From contig NZ_JACVAU010000001.1 of assembly GCF_014852005.1 (NCBI RefSeq), positions 1,324,001 to 1,388,000 of the forward strand: a stretch of DNA of 64,000 bases, read 5' to 3'. Positions 20,316-28,066 of this stretch are shown here, piece after piece. The notes beneath the pieces are model-generated. The model was given only the letters and a program-made list of their open reading frames with translations, was not told the DNA's origin and made no database searches. A program made the position numbers and the translations under genes. Positions within the stretch are counted from its first letter, which is position 1. Each line of letters begins with the position of its first letter. The stretch is from Pseudoxanthomonas sp. PXM03. Its GTDB lineage: Bacteria > Pseudomonadota > Gammaproteobacteria > Xanthomonadales > Xanthomonadaceae.

Positions 20316-21020
20316 TCAGTGGCAGCGCACCAGGACGGCGGTGACGTTGTCCGAGCCGCCGCCATCCAGCGCGGCGGCGATCAGGGTATCCACGCATTCC
20401 TGGGCGCTGCAGTCGTCGTATTTCAGCGTGGCGGCGATGCTGCCGTCGTCCACCTCTTCGGTCAGGCCATCGCTGCACAGCAGGAGCTGCATGCCGGGCC
20501 GGAGTTCACCGGTCATGGTTTCCACGTTGAGATGGTTGGGGTCCGTGACGCCCAGGGCCTGGGTGACGACGTTGCGGTGCGGGTGAGTGCGGGCCTGTTC
20601 ACTGGTGAGCGCGCCCTGTGCGATCAGTTCCTGCACGTAACTGTGGTCCTGGCTCAGTTGCGCCAGTTGGCCTTCGCGCCACAGGTAGGCGCGGCTGTCG
20701 CCGACCCAGGCCACTTCGAACCGGTTGCCCTGGATGCGGGCGGCCACCACGGTGGTGCCCATCGGCAGGGTGTCGTTGCGTCGGCGCGACGTGCGGATGA
20801 TCTCCTCGTCGGCGATCCGGATGGCCTGCGCCAGCGGCGTGCCGTCGCGGATCTCGCGCACGATGGTTTCCCGCGCCAGCGCGCTGGCCACCTCGCCGCA
20901 GGCGTGGCCGCCCATGCCATCGGCCACCAGCCAGAGCCCGAGCTCGCTGTCGCCGTAGTAGGTGTCCTCGTTGAGCTCGCGCCGGAGCCCGACGTGGGAG
21001 ATGTGGCCGAATTCGATCAT
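20316..21020 (-). CDS. PP2C-family protein serine/threonine phosphatase
   Basis: Stp/PrpC-type metal-dependent phosphatase of 234 residues. Metal-binding aspartates occur in RELNEDTYYG, VADGMGGH, SDGLTEEV and GGGSDNVTAVLV, the four canonical blocks. Members reverse Ser/Thr kinases; no partner kinase is adjacent. The frame is open 62 codons further upstream, but AGGG before the ATG at 21020 and the conserved start MIEFGHISHVG settle it. No membrane segment, so cytosolic. Confidence 0.94.
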   Translation of the reverse strand: MIEFGHISHVGLRRELNEDTYYGDSELGLWLVADGMGGHACGEVASALARETIVREIRDGTPLAQAIRIADEEIIRTSRRRNDTLPMGTTVVAARIQGNRFEVAWVGDSRAYLWREGQLAQLSQDHSYVQELIAQGALTSEQARTHPHRNVVTQALGVTDPNHLNVETMTGELRPGMQLLLCSDGLTEEVDDGSIAATLKYDDCSAQECVDTLIAAALDGGGSDNVTAVLVRCH

Positions 21021-21177
21021 GGTGCCCTGTCTGTTCAGACGGATTTCGCCTATCCGGTCATACGCAATGATCCGGTCGGACAGGACATCGGGCAAGGTTG
21101 GCGTGGTTTCGGACGGCAACCGGGGTTCATTCACGTGCAGATGGAGTGATGCGGCCACGCGGATTGTGCCTTCCGGC

Positions 21178-21206
21178 TTGTCCGGATGCGGTCCGCCACG
21201 TATCAT
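21178..21206 (+). promoter_or_regulatory. Promoter of tRNA-Ser(CGA)
   Basis: TTGTCC, 17-bp spacer, TATCAT, with the tRNA beginning 29 bp after the -10. Confidence 0.5.
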
Positions 21207-21234
21207 TCACGCCCCCGGCAAGCCCGGGGCCACC

Positions 21235-21325
21235 GGAGAGGTGGCAGAGTGGTTGAATGTACCTGACTCGAAATCAGGCATACGTTAATAGCGTATCGAG
21301 GGTTCGAATCCCTCCCTCTCCGCCA
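21235..21325 (+). tRNA. tRNA-Ser (CGA)
   Basis: Acceptor GGAGAGG/CCTCTCC, discriminator G, encoded CCA, long variable arm (CATACGTTAATAGCGTATC), anticodon loop CTCGAAA giving CGA. Confidence 0.97.
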
Positions 21326-21333
21326 GTTTCAAG

Positions 21334-21356
21334 AAAGCCCCCGCAAGGGGGCTTTT
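21334..21356 (+). terminator. Terminator of tRNA-Ser(CGA)
   Basis: Nine-bp stem AAAGCCCCC/GGGGGCTTT with a GCAA tetraloop and trailing T. Confidence 0.85.
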
Positions 21357-21442
21357 GCGTTGTGGCAGGGCTGACCCAGCGCTGCCGTGACTACCTCGTG
21401 GGCGGCTGCGCCTAGAATGGCGTTCTTTACCCGGGAGCCGTC

Positions 21443-21850
21443 ATGTCCGAAATCCTCGTCCCCGTTTCCTTCGGTGAGCTGCTGGACAAGATCGCCATCC
21501 TCCAGATCAAGTCCGAGCGCATGAGCGATCCCGCCAAGCTCGCCCACGTGCGCGATGAACTGGCCGCGCTGGAACACAGTTGGATGGAGCATCCGGTCGC
21601 CGGCCACAACATCGCCGAACTGCGCGCCCAGCTGAAGGCCGTCAACGAGCGCCTGTGGGTGATCGAGGATGACGTGCGCCTGAAGGAGAAGGCGCAGGCA
21701 TTCGACGAGGACTTCATTCGCCTGGCCCGCAGCGTCTACATCGAGAACGATGAGCGGGCCCGGATCAAGAAGGCGATCAACCTCGCGCTGGGTTCCAGCT
21801 ATGTGGAAGAGAAGTCGTACCAGGATTACCGCTCCGGCGGCACGTCCTGA
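21443..21850 (+). CDS. DUF6165-type small protein
   Basis: A 135-residue helical, charged protein without signal or membrane segment. The start ILVPVSFGELLDKIAILQIKSERM, read as ILVPVSFGELLDKI then AILQIKSER, is recognisable as a conserved family of unknown function (DUF6165) that often lies near LPS or capsule glycosyltransferase genes. GGGAG precedes the ATG. It converges with the GT9 gene (12-bp gap), which fits that context. No function is assigned. Confidence 0.8.
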   Translation: MSEILVPVSFGELLDKIAILQIKSERMSDPAKLAHVRDELAALEHSWMEHPVAGHNIAELRAQLKAVNERLWVIEDDVRLKEKAQAFDEDFIRLARSVYIENDERARIKKAINLALGSSYVEEKSYQDYRSGGTS

Positions 21851-21862
21851 CGGAGCCCCGGG

Positions 21863-22909
21863 CTACCCGCCAAGATCGTTGCGGCGACGTTCGAATGCCG
21901 CGACGGCGTCTTCCACGGTGATCAGGTCCATCACGCCATCGTGCTCGATCTTGGTTCCCCACTTCAGCGCCGCGGCCGGCCGGCCCTTGTAACGGCGCGC
22001 GGCATCGTCGTAGCGATCCACGCAGTAGCGGACGCTGGAGTAAGGGCCGCTGCGAAGCGGGTTGCTGGCCGCATGCAGCCCCAGCACGGCCGCACCCATC
22101 GCGTTGGCGATGTGCATGGGGCCGGAATCAGGCGTCATCACCAAGTCCGCGCGCGCCAGCAGCGCCGGGAGTTGCTTGAGGGTGTCCTTGCCCACCAGGT
22201 CCAGCACCGGCGAGCGCATGGCCGAGATGATCGCGTCGGCGGTGCGTCGCTCCAGGTCGCTGCGGCCTCCGCACACAACGATGCGCCAACCCTGCGCGGC
22301 GGCGTGGTCGGCCACCGCGGCATAGCGGTCGGCATACCAGTTGCGCCGTTCGTGGCTGGAGCAGGGTGAAATCACCAGCGTGCGCTGCCCGTCTGCGCTC
22401 CACTGCGCGGCCGCCCAGGCGTGCGCGTCGGCGGGTACCGGCAGGTCCCAGACCACATCGGTCTGTTTCAGGCCGAGGGGTTCGCAGAAGCTTCCGATCG
22501 CGTCGAGCACGTGGATGCCGGGCCGGTCAGGGATGCGTTCGTTGACGACGAGGCCATGCAGGTCCTTCGAGCGGCTGCGGTCGTAGCCGATCCGGCGCCG
22601 GGCAGGAATGAAGGCCGACAACAGGTTGGCGCGCAGCGCCACCTGCATCTGCAGCAAGGCGTCGAATCCTCCTGCAGGCAACGCGCGGCGCAAGGCGCGC
22701 ATGCCGGCCAGCCCGGTCTTCTTGTCGTAGGTGTGGAAGGTCACGCCGTCCAGTCCTTCGAGCAGCTTGAATCCGCCCTTGTCGATCACCCAATGCAGGT
22801 GCGCCCGGGGCCAGTGCCGTTGCAGGGTACGCACCAGCGGCACGACATGGGTCACGTCGCCGAGTGCGGACAGGCGGAGCAGGCAGAGTGATTGGGGAAT
22901 CGTGGACAA
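21863..22909 (-). CDS. Glycosyltransferase family 9 (LPS heptosyltransferase-like)
   Basis: A 348-residue GT-B transferase of the ADP-heptose:LPS heptosyltransferase family. The N-terminus reads LRLSALGDVTHVVPLVRTL, the C-terminal nucleotide-binding domain contains VISPCSSHERRNW and the donor motif MTPDSGPMHIANAMG. It probably adds a sugar to the LPS inner core. The only start in frame after a stop at 22918 is the TTG at 22909, with no Shine-Dalgarno sequence; TCTAAC lies six bases upstream, suggesting leaderless expression. Divergent from kdkA with only 19 bp between starts. Confidence 0.9.
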   Translation of the reverse strand: MSTIPQSLCLLRLSALGDVTHVVPLVRTLQRHWPRAHLHWVIDKGGFKLLEGLDGVTFHTYDKKTGLAGMRALRRALPAGGFDALLQMQVALRANLLSAFIPARRRIGYDRSRSKDLHGLVVNERIPDRPGIHVLDAIGSFCEPLGLKQTDVVWDLPVPADAHAWAAAQWSADGQRTLVISPCSSHERRNWYADRYAAVADHAAAQGWRIVVCGGRSDLERRTADAIISAMRSPVLDLVGKDTLKQLPALLARADLVMTPDSGPMHIANAMGAAVLGLHAASNPLRSGPYSSVRYCVDRYDDAARRYKGRPAAALKWGTKIEHDGVMDLITVEDAVAAFERRRNDLGG

Positions 22910-22914
22910 GTGTT

Positions 22915-22922
22915 GTTAGACT
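22915..22922. promoter_or_regulatory. Overlapping divergent -10 elements for GT9 gene and kdkA
   Basis: On + TAGACT (22917-22922) ends seven bases before the kdkA ATG. On - TCTAAC (22920-22915) ends six bases before the GT9 TTG. Each matches the -10 consensus at four of six positions; -35 elements are weak. Confidence 0.4.
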
Positions 22923-22928
22923 CGCTGG

Positions 22929-23678
22929 ATGGTCGGATTTGACGCCTCGGAATCCCTGACGCCGTTCCGCGAAGGCAGCGGATACGGTGCGATTCTGTTC
23001 GACCGCAAACACCTGCGGCAAGCGGATCCCGACTGGTTCGCACCGGAGAAGTGGGGAGACCGTGCCCGCCCGGTCGACAGTGGCGGACGGGGCGGGGCCT
23101 GGTTCATCGATGCGCCCTCGAGTCAGTGCGTGTTGCGCCACTACCGGCGCGGCGGCCTGGCTGCGCGTTTCAGCCAGGACCGCTACCTCTGGCACGGCCC
23201 CGACCGCACACGCAGTTTCGCCGAATTCCGGCTCACGCGCGCGCTGCTGGCGCGCGGCCTGCCGGTGCCGCGCCCGGTGGCCGCCAGCTATGTGCGTGAC
23301 GGCATGTTCTACCGCGCCTCCATCCTGTTGGAACGGTTGATGGAGGTGCGTACGCTGGCCGATATCGCAGGCCAGGCCGCCGGCAATGCGCCATGGGAGA
23401 GCACCGGCAGGCTGGTGGCGCGCTTCCATCGCGCGGGCCTGGACCACGCCGACCTCAACGCGCAGAACATCCTTTTCGATGGCGGCGGACATGGTTGGCT
23501 GATCGATTTCGACCGCGGCCGGCTGCGCATCCCGGCCACCGCATGGCGCGAGCAGAATCTCGCGCGGCTCAGGCGCTCCCTGCTCAAGCTGCGCGGCGAA
23601 CGCAGCGCGGACGAAGTGGGCTACGACTTCGCGCACCTGCGTCGTGCCTACGACCATGCCTGGTCGCGAGGCTACTGA
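22929..23678 (+). CDS. kdkA: 3-deoxy-D-manno-octulosonic acid (Kdo) kinase
   Basis: Phosphorylates Kdo at the 4-OH in the LPS inner core at the inner membrane, a modification of organisms whose core has a single Kdo. The 249-residue protein is a kinase-fold enzyme with catalytic loop [13 protein letters not shown] and metal-binding [10 protein letters not shown], and the family N-terminus GYGAILFDR with [10 protein letters not shown]. No Shine-Dalgarno sequence precedes the ATG. The neighbouring GT9 gene fits joint core assembly. Confidence 0.93.
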   Translation: MVGFDASESLTPFREGSGYGAILFDRKHLRQADPDWFAPEKWGDRARPVDSGGRGGAWFIDAPSSQCVLRHYRRGGLAARFSQDRYLWHGPDRTRSFAEFRLTRALLARGLPVPRPVAASYVRDGMFYRASILLERLMEVRTLADIAGQAAGNAPWESTGRLVARFHRAGLDHADLNAQNILFDGGGHGWLIDFDRGRLRIPATAWREQNLARLRRSLLKLRGERSADEVGYDFAHLRRAYDHAWSRGY

Positions 23679-23679
23679 C

Positions 23680-24432
23680 ATGGACTGGGCGCTACGCTTC
23701 CTCGGCGTCGGCAATGCCAGTGCCGTCGAGCTGGGTTCGGCGATGGCGACGCTGGAACGGGGCGGGCAGCCCTGGCTGGTGATCGACTGCGGTGGCGAGG
23801 GACTGACGGCGTACCAGACCCGGTATGGCGGGATGCCCGATGCTATCTTCCTCACCCATCTGCACCTGGACCATGTCGCCGGCTTCGAACGCCTGTTCGT
23901 GGGCAGTTATTTCGATTCCGCACGGCGGGGCAGGGTGCGCCTGTACGTCCCCGCGCCGCTGGTTCCGCTGCTGCACCAGCGCATCGCCAGTTATCCGAAC
24001 GTGCTGGCCGAGGGCGGCGCGAATTTCTGGGATGCGTTCCAGCTGGTGCCCGTGGGCGACGCGTTCTGGCACGACGGCCAGCGGCTGGAGGTGTTTCCCG
24101 TGCGCCATCACTGGCCCGAGACGGCGTTCGGGCTGCGCCTGCGTGGCAGCGTGGTCTGGACCGGCGACACGCGCCCGATCCCGGAGATGCTGGCACGCCA
24201 CGCCGATGCGGACGAACTGATTGCCCACGACTGCGCGCTGCACGGCAACCCCTCGCACAGTGGCATCGATGACCTGGAGCGCGAGTATCCGGTGTCGTTG
24301 CTGGCCCGCTGCATGCTGTACCACTACGCGAGCGCGGAAGAAGGCGTGGCACTGCGCGCCCGCGGCCATCGCGTGGCGATGCCCGGTGAGGTGGTCCCGC
24401 TGGCGCAGCCTCTCCCGACGGCGCTGCCGTGA
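23680..24432 (+). CDS. MBL-fold metallohydrolase
   Basis: A 250-residue metallo-beta-lactamase-fold protein with the metal motif THLHLDHV, a later HHWPETAFGLRL and Asp in VWTGDTRPI, resembling the RNase Z-like/phosphodiesterase branch. The ATG at 23680 begins one base after the kdkA stop, preferred over an ATG 12 codons upstream that lies inside kdkA. Its stop overlaps the moaA GTG (GTGA), so it is the first gene of, or coupled to, the molybdenum-cofactor operon. Substrate unknown. Confidence 0.88.
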   Translation: MDWALRFLGVGNASAVELGSAMATLERGGQPWLVIDCGGEGLTAYQTRYGGMPDAIFLTHLHLDHVAGFERLFVGSYFDSARRGRVRLYVPAPLVPLLHQRIASYPNVLAEGGANFWDAFQLVPVGDAFWHDGQRLEVFPVRHHWPETAFGLRLRGSVVWTGDTRPIPEMLARHADADELIAHDCALHGNPSHSGIDDLEREYPVSLLARCMLYHYASAEEGVALRARGHRVAMPGEVVPLAQPLPTALP

Positions 24433-25442
24433 ACAGCCCCACGCTGCCACGTGACCTGCTGGGGCGGCCGTTGCACGACCTGCGCCTGTCGGTCATCGAT
24501 GCCTGCAATTTCCGGTGCGGCTACTGCATGCCGGCCGACCGCGTGCCCGAGGACTACGGCACCGACGCCTCGCAGCGGCTTTCCTTCGACGAAATCGAGA
24601 CGCTGGTTCGCGCCTTCGCACGGCTGGGCGTGCGCAAGCTCCGGTTGACGGGTGGCGAGCCGCTGTTGCGCAAGCGGCTGCCGGAACTGGTACGACGACT
24701 GGCGGGTATTGCCGGGCTTGAAGACATCGCGCTGACCACCAACGGCATGTTGCTGGCGACACAGGCGCGCGCGCTGCACGACGCGGGCCTGCGCCGCATC
24801 ACGGTCAGCCTGGATGCGCTCGACCCCGAGGTGTTTACCGACATGTCGGGGCGCCGCGGACAGGTGCGCGACGTGCTGGCCGGTATCGATGCGGCCATGG
24901 CGGCCGGATTCACCCGCCTGAAGATCAACGCCGTCGTCCAGCGCGGCGTCAACGAAGCGCAGGTGCTGCCGCTGGTCGAACGCTTCCGCGGAACGGGACA
25001 CGTGGTGCGCTTCATCGAATTCATGGATGTCGGCGACAGCAATGATTGGCGACGTGACCGGATGGTCCCGTCCTCCGTGCTGCGCGACCGCATCGGTGCG
25101 CGCTGGCCGCTGCATGCGCTGCAGGCGGACTATCGCGGCGAAGTGGCCGAACGCTATGCCTTCGATGACGGTGGCGGCGAAGTCGGCTTTGTCAGCTCCG
25201 TCAGCACGCCGTTCTGCGGCGACTGCCACCGGGCACGCGTGTCGGCCGATGGCCGGCTCTTCACCTGCCTGTTCGCCTCGGAAGGCGCTGACCTGCGCGC
25301 GGTGGTGGGGCAGGGCGAGGAGGCACTGGCCGCGCACGTCGCCGGCCTGTGGAACGCGCGCGGCGACCGCTACAGCGAACTTCGCGGCAGTCCGGAAGTG
25401 CGGGACCGGCGACGCGTCGAGATGTATCTTATCGGCGGTTGA
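24429..25442 (+). CDS. moaA: GTP 3',8-cyclase (molybdopterin biosynthesis MoaA)
   Basis: Radical-SAM enzyme that converts GTP to 3',8-cH2GTP, the first step of molybdenum-cofactor synthesis. The 337-residue protein has the radical-SAM cluster CNFRCGYC, the SAM-binding RLTGGEPLLRK, the C-terminal second cluster beginning TPFCGDCHRAR with a later Cys in FTCLF, and the essential terminal Gly-Gly. GTG start overlapping the upstream stop. Followed by moaC, moaD and moaE in pathway order. Confidence 0.97.
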   Translation: MNSPTLPRDLLGRPLHDLRLSVIDACNFRCGYCMPADRVPEDYGTDASQRLSFDEIETLVRAFARLGVRKLRLTGGEPLLRKRLPELVRRLAGIAGLEDIALTTNGMLLATQARALHDAGLRRITVSLDALDPEVFTDMSGRRGQVRDVLAGIDAAMAAGFTRLKINAVVQRGVNEAQVLPLVERFRGTGHVVRFIEFMDVGDSNDWRRDRMVPSSVLRDRIGARWPLHALQADYRGEVAERYAFDDGGGEVGFVSSVSTPFCGDCHRARVSADGRLFTCLFASEGADLRAVVGQGEEALAAHVAGLWNARGDRYSELRGSPEVRDRRRVEMYLIGG

Positions 25443-25457
25443 AGCCCCAGGACCCGC

Positions 25458-25940
25458 ATGCCCCGCAAAGCCCTGACCCATCTGGACGCCGATGGCCGAC
25501 CCGCGATGGTGGATGTATCCGGCAAGGAGGCCACTGCACGCGAAGCCCGCGCCACCTGCCGCGTACGCTTCCCGGCAGATGTCGCGCGCCAACTCAGACG
25601 CAATCGCCTGCGCAGCGCGAAGGGCGGCATCGTCGACACCGCCATCATCGCCGGCACGATGGCGGTCAAGCGCACCCACGAGCTGATCCCCTTCTGCCAT
25701 CCGCTGCCGATCGACGGCTGCCGGCTGACCGTGGACTGGGACGGCGAGTCCACGCTGCGCATCGATTGCCACGTCCGCACCGTCCATCGGACCGGCGTGG
25801 AGATGGAGGCGCTCACCGGCGCCACGATTGCCGCGTTGACGGTCTACGACATGTGCAAGGCGCTGTCGCATGCCATCGTGCTGGGTCCCGCCAAGCTGGT
25901 GGGAAAGCGTGGCGGCAAGCACGACGTGGGCCGGGTCTGA
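25458..25940 (+). CDS. moaC: Cyclic pyranopterin monophosphate synthase
   Basis: Rearranges the MoaA product to cyclic pyranopterin monophosphate. The 160-residue hexameric-family protein has [18 protein letters not shown], the [16 protein letters not shown] active-site segment and [23 protein letters not shown] precedes the ATG. The stop overlaps the moaD start (TGATG). Confidence 0.97.
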   Translation: MPRKALTHLDADGRPAMVDVSGKEATAREARATCRVRFPADVARQLRRNRLRSAKGGIVDTAIIAGTMAVKRTHELIPFCHPLPIDGCRLTVDWDGESTLRIDCHVRTVHRTGVEMEALTGATIAALTVYDMCKALSHAIVLGPAKLVGKRGGKHDVGRV

Positions 25941-26182
25941 TGGTCACCGTGACATTGCTCTATTTCGCCAGCCTGCGCGAGCGCACCGGTGTGGCGAGCG
26001 AGTCGGTCAGTACCTGCGCCAACGATCTTGCCGGACTCTATGCCGAGGTCCAGGCGCGGCATGGCATCGCCTGGCCGCGCGAACATCTGCGGGTCGCGAT
26101 GAACGGCGAATTCGCCCGCTGGCACGATGCTCCCGTCGAGGGCAGCGAGATCGCCTTCATTCCCCCGGTGAGTGGAGGCTGA
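25940..26182 (+). CDS. moaD: Molybdopterin synthase small (sulfur carrier) subunit
   Basis: Ubiquitin-like sulfur carrier of 80 residues ending in PPVSGG, whose terminal glycine is thiocarboxylated and donates sulfur to make the dithiolene. It starts VTVTLLYFASLRE, typical of MoaD. A GGAGG inside its last codons serves as ribosome-binding site for moaE. Confidence 0.96.
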   Translation: MVTVTLLYFASLRERTGVASESVSTCANDLAGLYAEVQARHGIAWPREHLRVAMNGEFARWHDAPVEGSEIAFIPPVSGG

Positions 26183-26184
26183 GC

Positions 26185-26613
26185 ATGCACGGTTTCCGAC
26201 TCTCCGAGGTTCCACTCGATGTGCCCACGCTGCGCGGATCCCTCCTTGATGCGCGCGCCGGCGGATATGCCAGCTTCGAGGGATGGGTGCGCGATCATCA
26301 CGCGGGTCGGTCCGTCGACGGCCTCGACTACCAGGCTTATGCAGCCCTTGCCGAGATCGAGGGTGGACGCATCCTCGCCGAGGCGATGACGCGGTTCGAT
26401 GTGGTGGCGGCGGGCTGCGTGCATCGCGTGGGCACGCTCGCCATCGGGGACCTGGCGGTATGGGTGGGCGTGAGCGCTGCGCACCGCGGTGCCGCGTTCG
26501 ATGCCTGTCGCTACATCATCGATGAAGTGAAGCAGCGCGTGCCGATCTGGAAGCGGGAGCACTACCGCGAAGGCGATGCGGACTGGCTGCATCCGATGGG
26601 GGATGGGCCTTGA
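26185..26613 (+). CDS. moaE: Molybdopterin synthase catalytic subunit
   Basis: Large subunit of molybdopterin synthase, 142 residues. It has FEGWVRDHHAGRSVDGLDYQAY, split across the first conserved block, HRVGTLAIGDLAVWVGVSA, RGAAFDACRYIIDEVK and the lysine-containing VPIWKREHY active site. GGAGG six bases before the ATG at 26185. The stop overlaps the TTG start of the next gene. Confidence 0.96.
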   Translation: MHGFRLSEVPLDVPTLRGSLLDARAGGYASFEGWVRDHHAGRSVDGLDYQAYAALAEIEGGRILAEAMTRFDVVAAGCVHRVGTLAIGDLAVWVGVSAAHRGAAFDACRYIIDEVKQRVPIWKREHYREGDADWLHPMGDGP

Positions 26614-27632
26614 AGCCGCAGCGCACCCTTCTTCTTTCTGCATGCCTGGCAACTGTCACGTCTCTTGCCATGCAGGTCGGCAACGCGGCGGAGCTTCTCG
26701 TCGGCAACAAGTCCGCGGACACCGTCTGGCGGCTGTCGTTGCGTGATGGACGGAGGATCGGCGAATTCCGCACGGGCGAAGCGCCGCACGAGATCGCGGT
26801 GGCCCCGGATGGCCGTCTTGCCGTGGTGACGAATTACGGTGCTGCGAAATCCGGCAACACGCTGTCGGTGCTGGACTTGCGGAGCGGCAAGCCAACGCGA
26901 TCCATCGATCTGGGACAACACAGCGCCCCCCACGGGCTCCGCTTCCTGCCGGATGGCCGCCGGGTACTGGTCACCACCGAAGGCTCGGCCAGCGTACTGG
27001 TGGTCGATGTGTCGAAGGGCGAGATCGAACGCGTGATCGAGGTGGGAGGTGGCACCGGACACATGGTGGCGGTGTCGCCGGACGGATATGTCGCCTATCT
27101 CACCAAGATCCAGGCCGGCACACTGAGCCGCATCGACCTGCAGACGGGCGTGAAGACGGTGGAGCGGCCTGCCGGGAAAGGCGCGGAGGGCGTCGCGGTC
27201 CGCCCCGATGGCGCCGAGGTCTGGGTGACCAATCGCGAGGACGGCACGATCACCGTGCATGACCCGCGTACGCTGGTCGTCAAGCGGCGCATGAGCAGCA
27301 AGGGATTCCCCATCCGGGTGGTGTTCTCGCCCGACGGCACGCTGGCGTTCGTCACCAATGCACGGGCGGCGACACTGGCGGTGTTCAACACGCGCACCAG
27401 GGTGCCGGTGGCCTCCCTGTCGCTGTCGCGCGAAGACATGACCTACCAGCCCACGATGCTGGGCAATGCGGCGTTGCCGATCGGCGTTGCGGTCGCGGCG
27501 GACCGTCCACGTGCCTACGTCGCGATCAGTGGCGGCGACAGGATCGCCGTGATCGACACGCAGCGCTGGCAGGTGATCGACTACTGGGTCACCGGCCGCG
27601 AACCGGATGCGCTGGGCATCGTCGCGGACTAG
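26610..27632 (+). CDS. Periplasmic YncE-like beta-propeller protein
   Basis: A 340-residue protein with a cleavable signal peptide (about residues 1-27, ending GNAA) and about seven beta-propeller blades of the YncE/40-residue type, for example PDGRLAVVTNYG, PDGRRVLVTTEG, PDGAEVWVTNREDG and PDGTLAFVTNARA. Such proteins bind surface or periplasmic ligands, DNA in E. coli YncE; the ligand here is unknown. It starts with TTG inside the moaE stop, so it appears coupled to the moa genes, which is unexpected for a secreted propeller. Confidence 0.86.
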   Translation: MKPQRTLLLSACLATVTSLAMQVGNAAELLVGNKSADTVWRLSLRDGRRIGEFRTGEAPHEIAVAPDGRLAVVTNYGAAKSGNTLSVLDLRSGKPTRSIDLGQHSAPHGLRFLPDGRRVLVTTEGSASVLVVDVSKGEIERVIEVGGGTGHMVAVSPDGYVAYLTKIQAGTLSRIDLQTGVKTVERPAGKGAEGVAVRPDGAEVWVTNREDGTITVHDPRTLVVKRRMSSKGFPIRVVFSPDGTLAFVTNARAATLAVFNTRTRVPVASLSLSREDMTYQPTMLGNAALPIGVAVAADRPRAYVAISGGDRIAVIDTQRWQVIDYWVTGREPDALGIVAD

Positions 27633-27664
27633 GGATGTGACCCCTGATGTCGCGTGCCCGAAAA

Positions 27665-27775
27665 GGCGGTGGCCCCGCCGGCTGACCTCGGCGCCCGCAT
27701 CAGTCGATACCGTTGCTGCCTTCCGGCCCTGGCGGAGTTTTCAACCTAGCGTCGCGAGGGGCCGACGGGGCCACC
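27665..27775 (-). ncRNA. ffs: Signal recognition particle 4.5S RNA
   Basis: On the minus strand the RNA begins GGTGGCCCCGTCGG and ends CCGGCGGGGCCACC, forming a long closing helix. The apex contains CAGGGCCGGAAGGCAGCAAC, the conserved SRP domain IV with its GGAA tetraloop and asymmetric loop. The transcript ends in GCCTTTT, a built-in terminator. It pairs with Ffh to target inner-membrane proteins. It lies 67 bp downstream of tRNA-Ser(GGA) on the same strand, so one primary transcript is likely. Confidence 0.93.
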
Positions 27776-27842
27776 ATAGAAAACGAAACCGCGCTCGGGC
27801 GCGGCTGCGTCGTTCGTCCCGATGGCTCGGGATGGATGAAAC

Positions 27843-27935
27843 TGGCGGAGAGAGGGGGATTCGAACCCCCGAAGCGCGGTTTAGACGCTTACACACTTTC
27901 CAGGCGTGCTCCTTCAACCACTCGGACACCTCTCC
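27843..27935 (-). tRNA. tRNA-Ser (GGA)
   Basis: On the minus strand: acceptor GGAGAGG with TCTCTCC (one G-U pair), discriminator G, encoded CCA, anticodon loop CTGGAAA giving GGA, long variable arm, T-arm GGTTCGAATCC. Confidence 0.97.
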
Positions 27936-27975
27936 GGGACCTGAACGCAACCATGGGCCGCTTTCAGGGCCGTGA

Positions 27976-28004
27976 ATTCTAGCCTTCGCCGGGGCCGGCC
28001 ACAA
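27976..28004 (-). promoter_or_regulatory. Promoter of tRNA-Ser(GGA)-ffs
   Basis: Read on the minus strand: TTGTGG, 17-bp spacer, TAGAAT (5/6 to consensus), 41 bp before the tRNA. Confidence 0.5.
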
Positions 28005-28066
28005 GCGAAGCCTCGCGGTGTCCGCGAGCGGAGGGGACGGCGGGCGGGGCGTGGCACAATGTCGGC

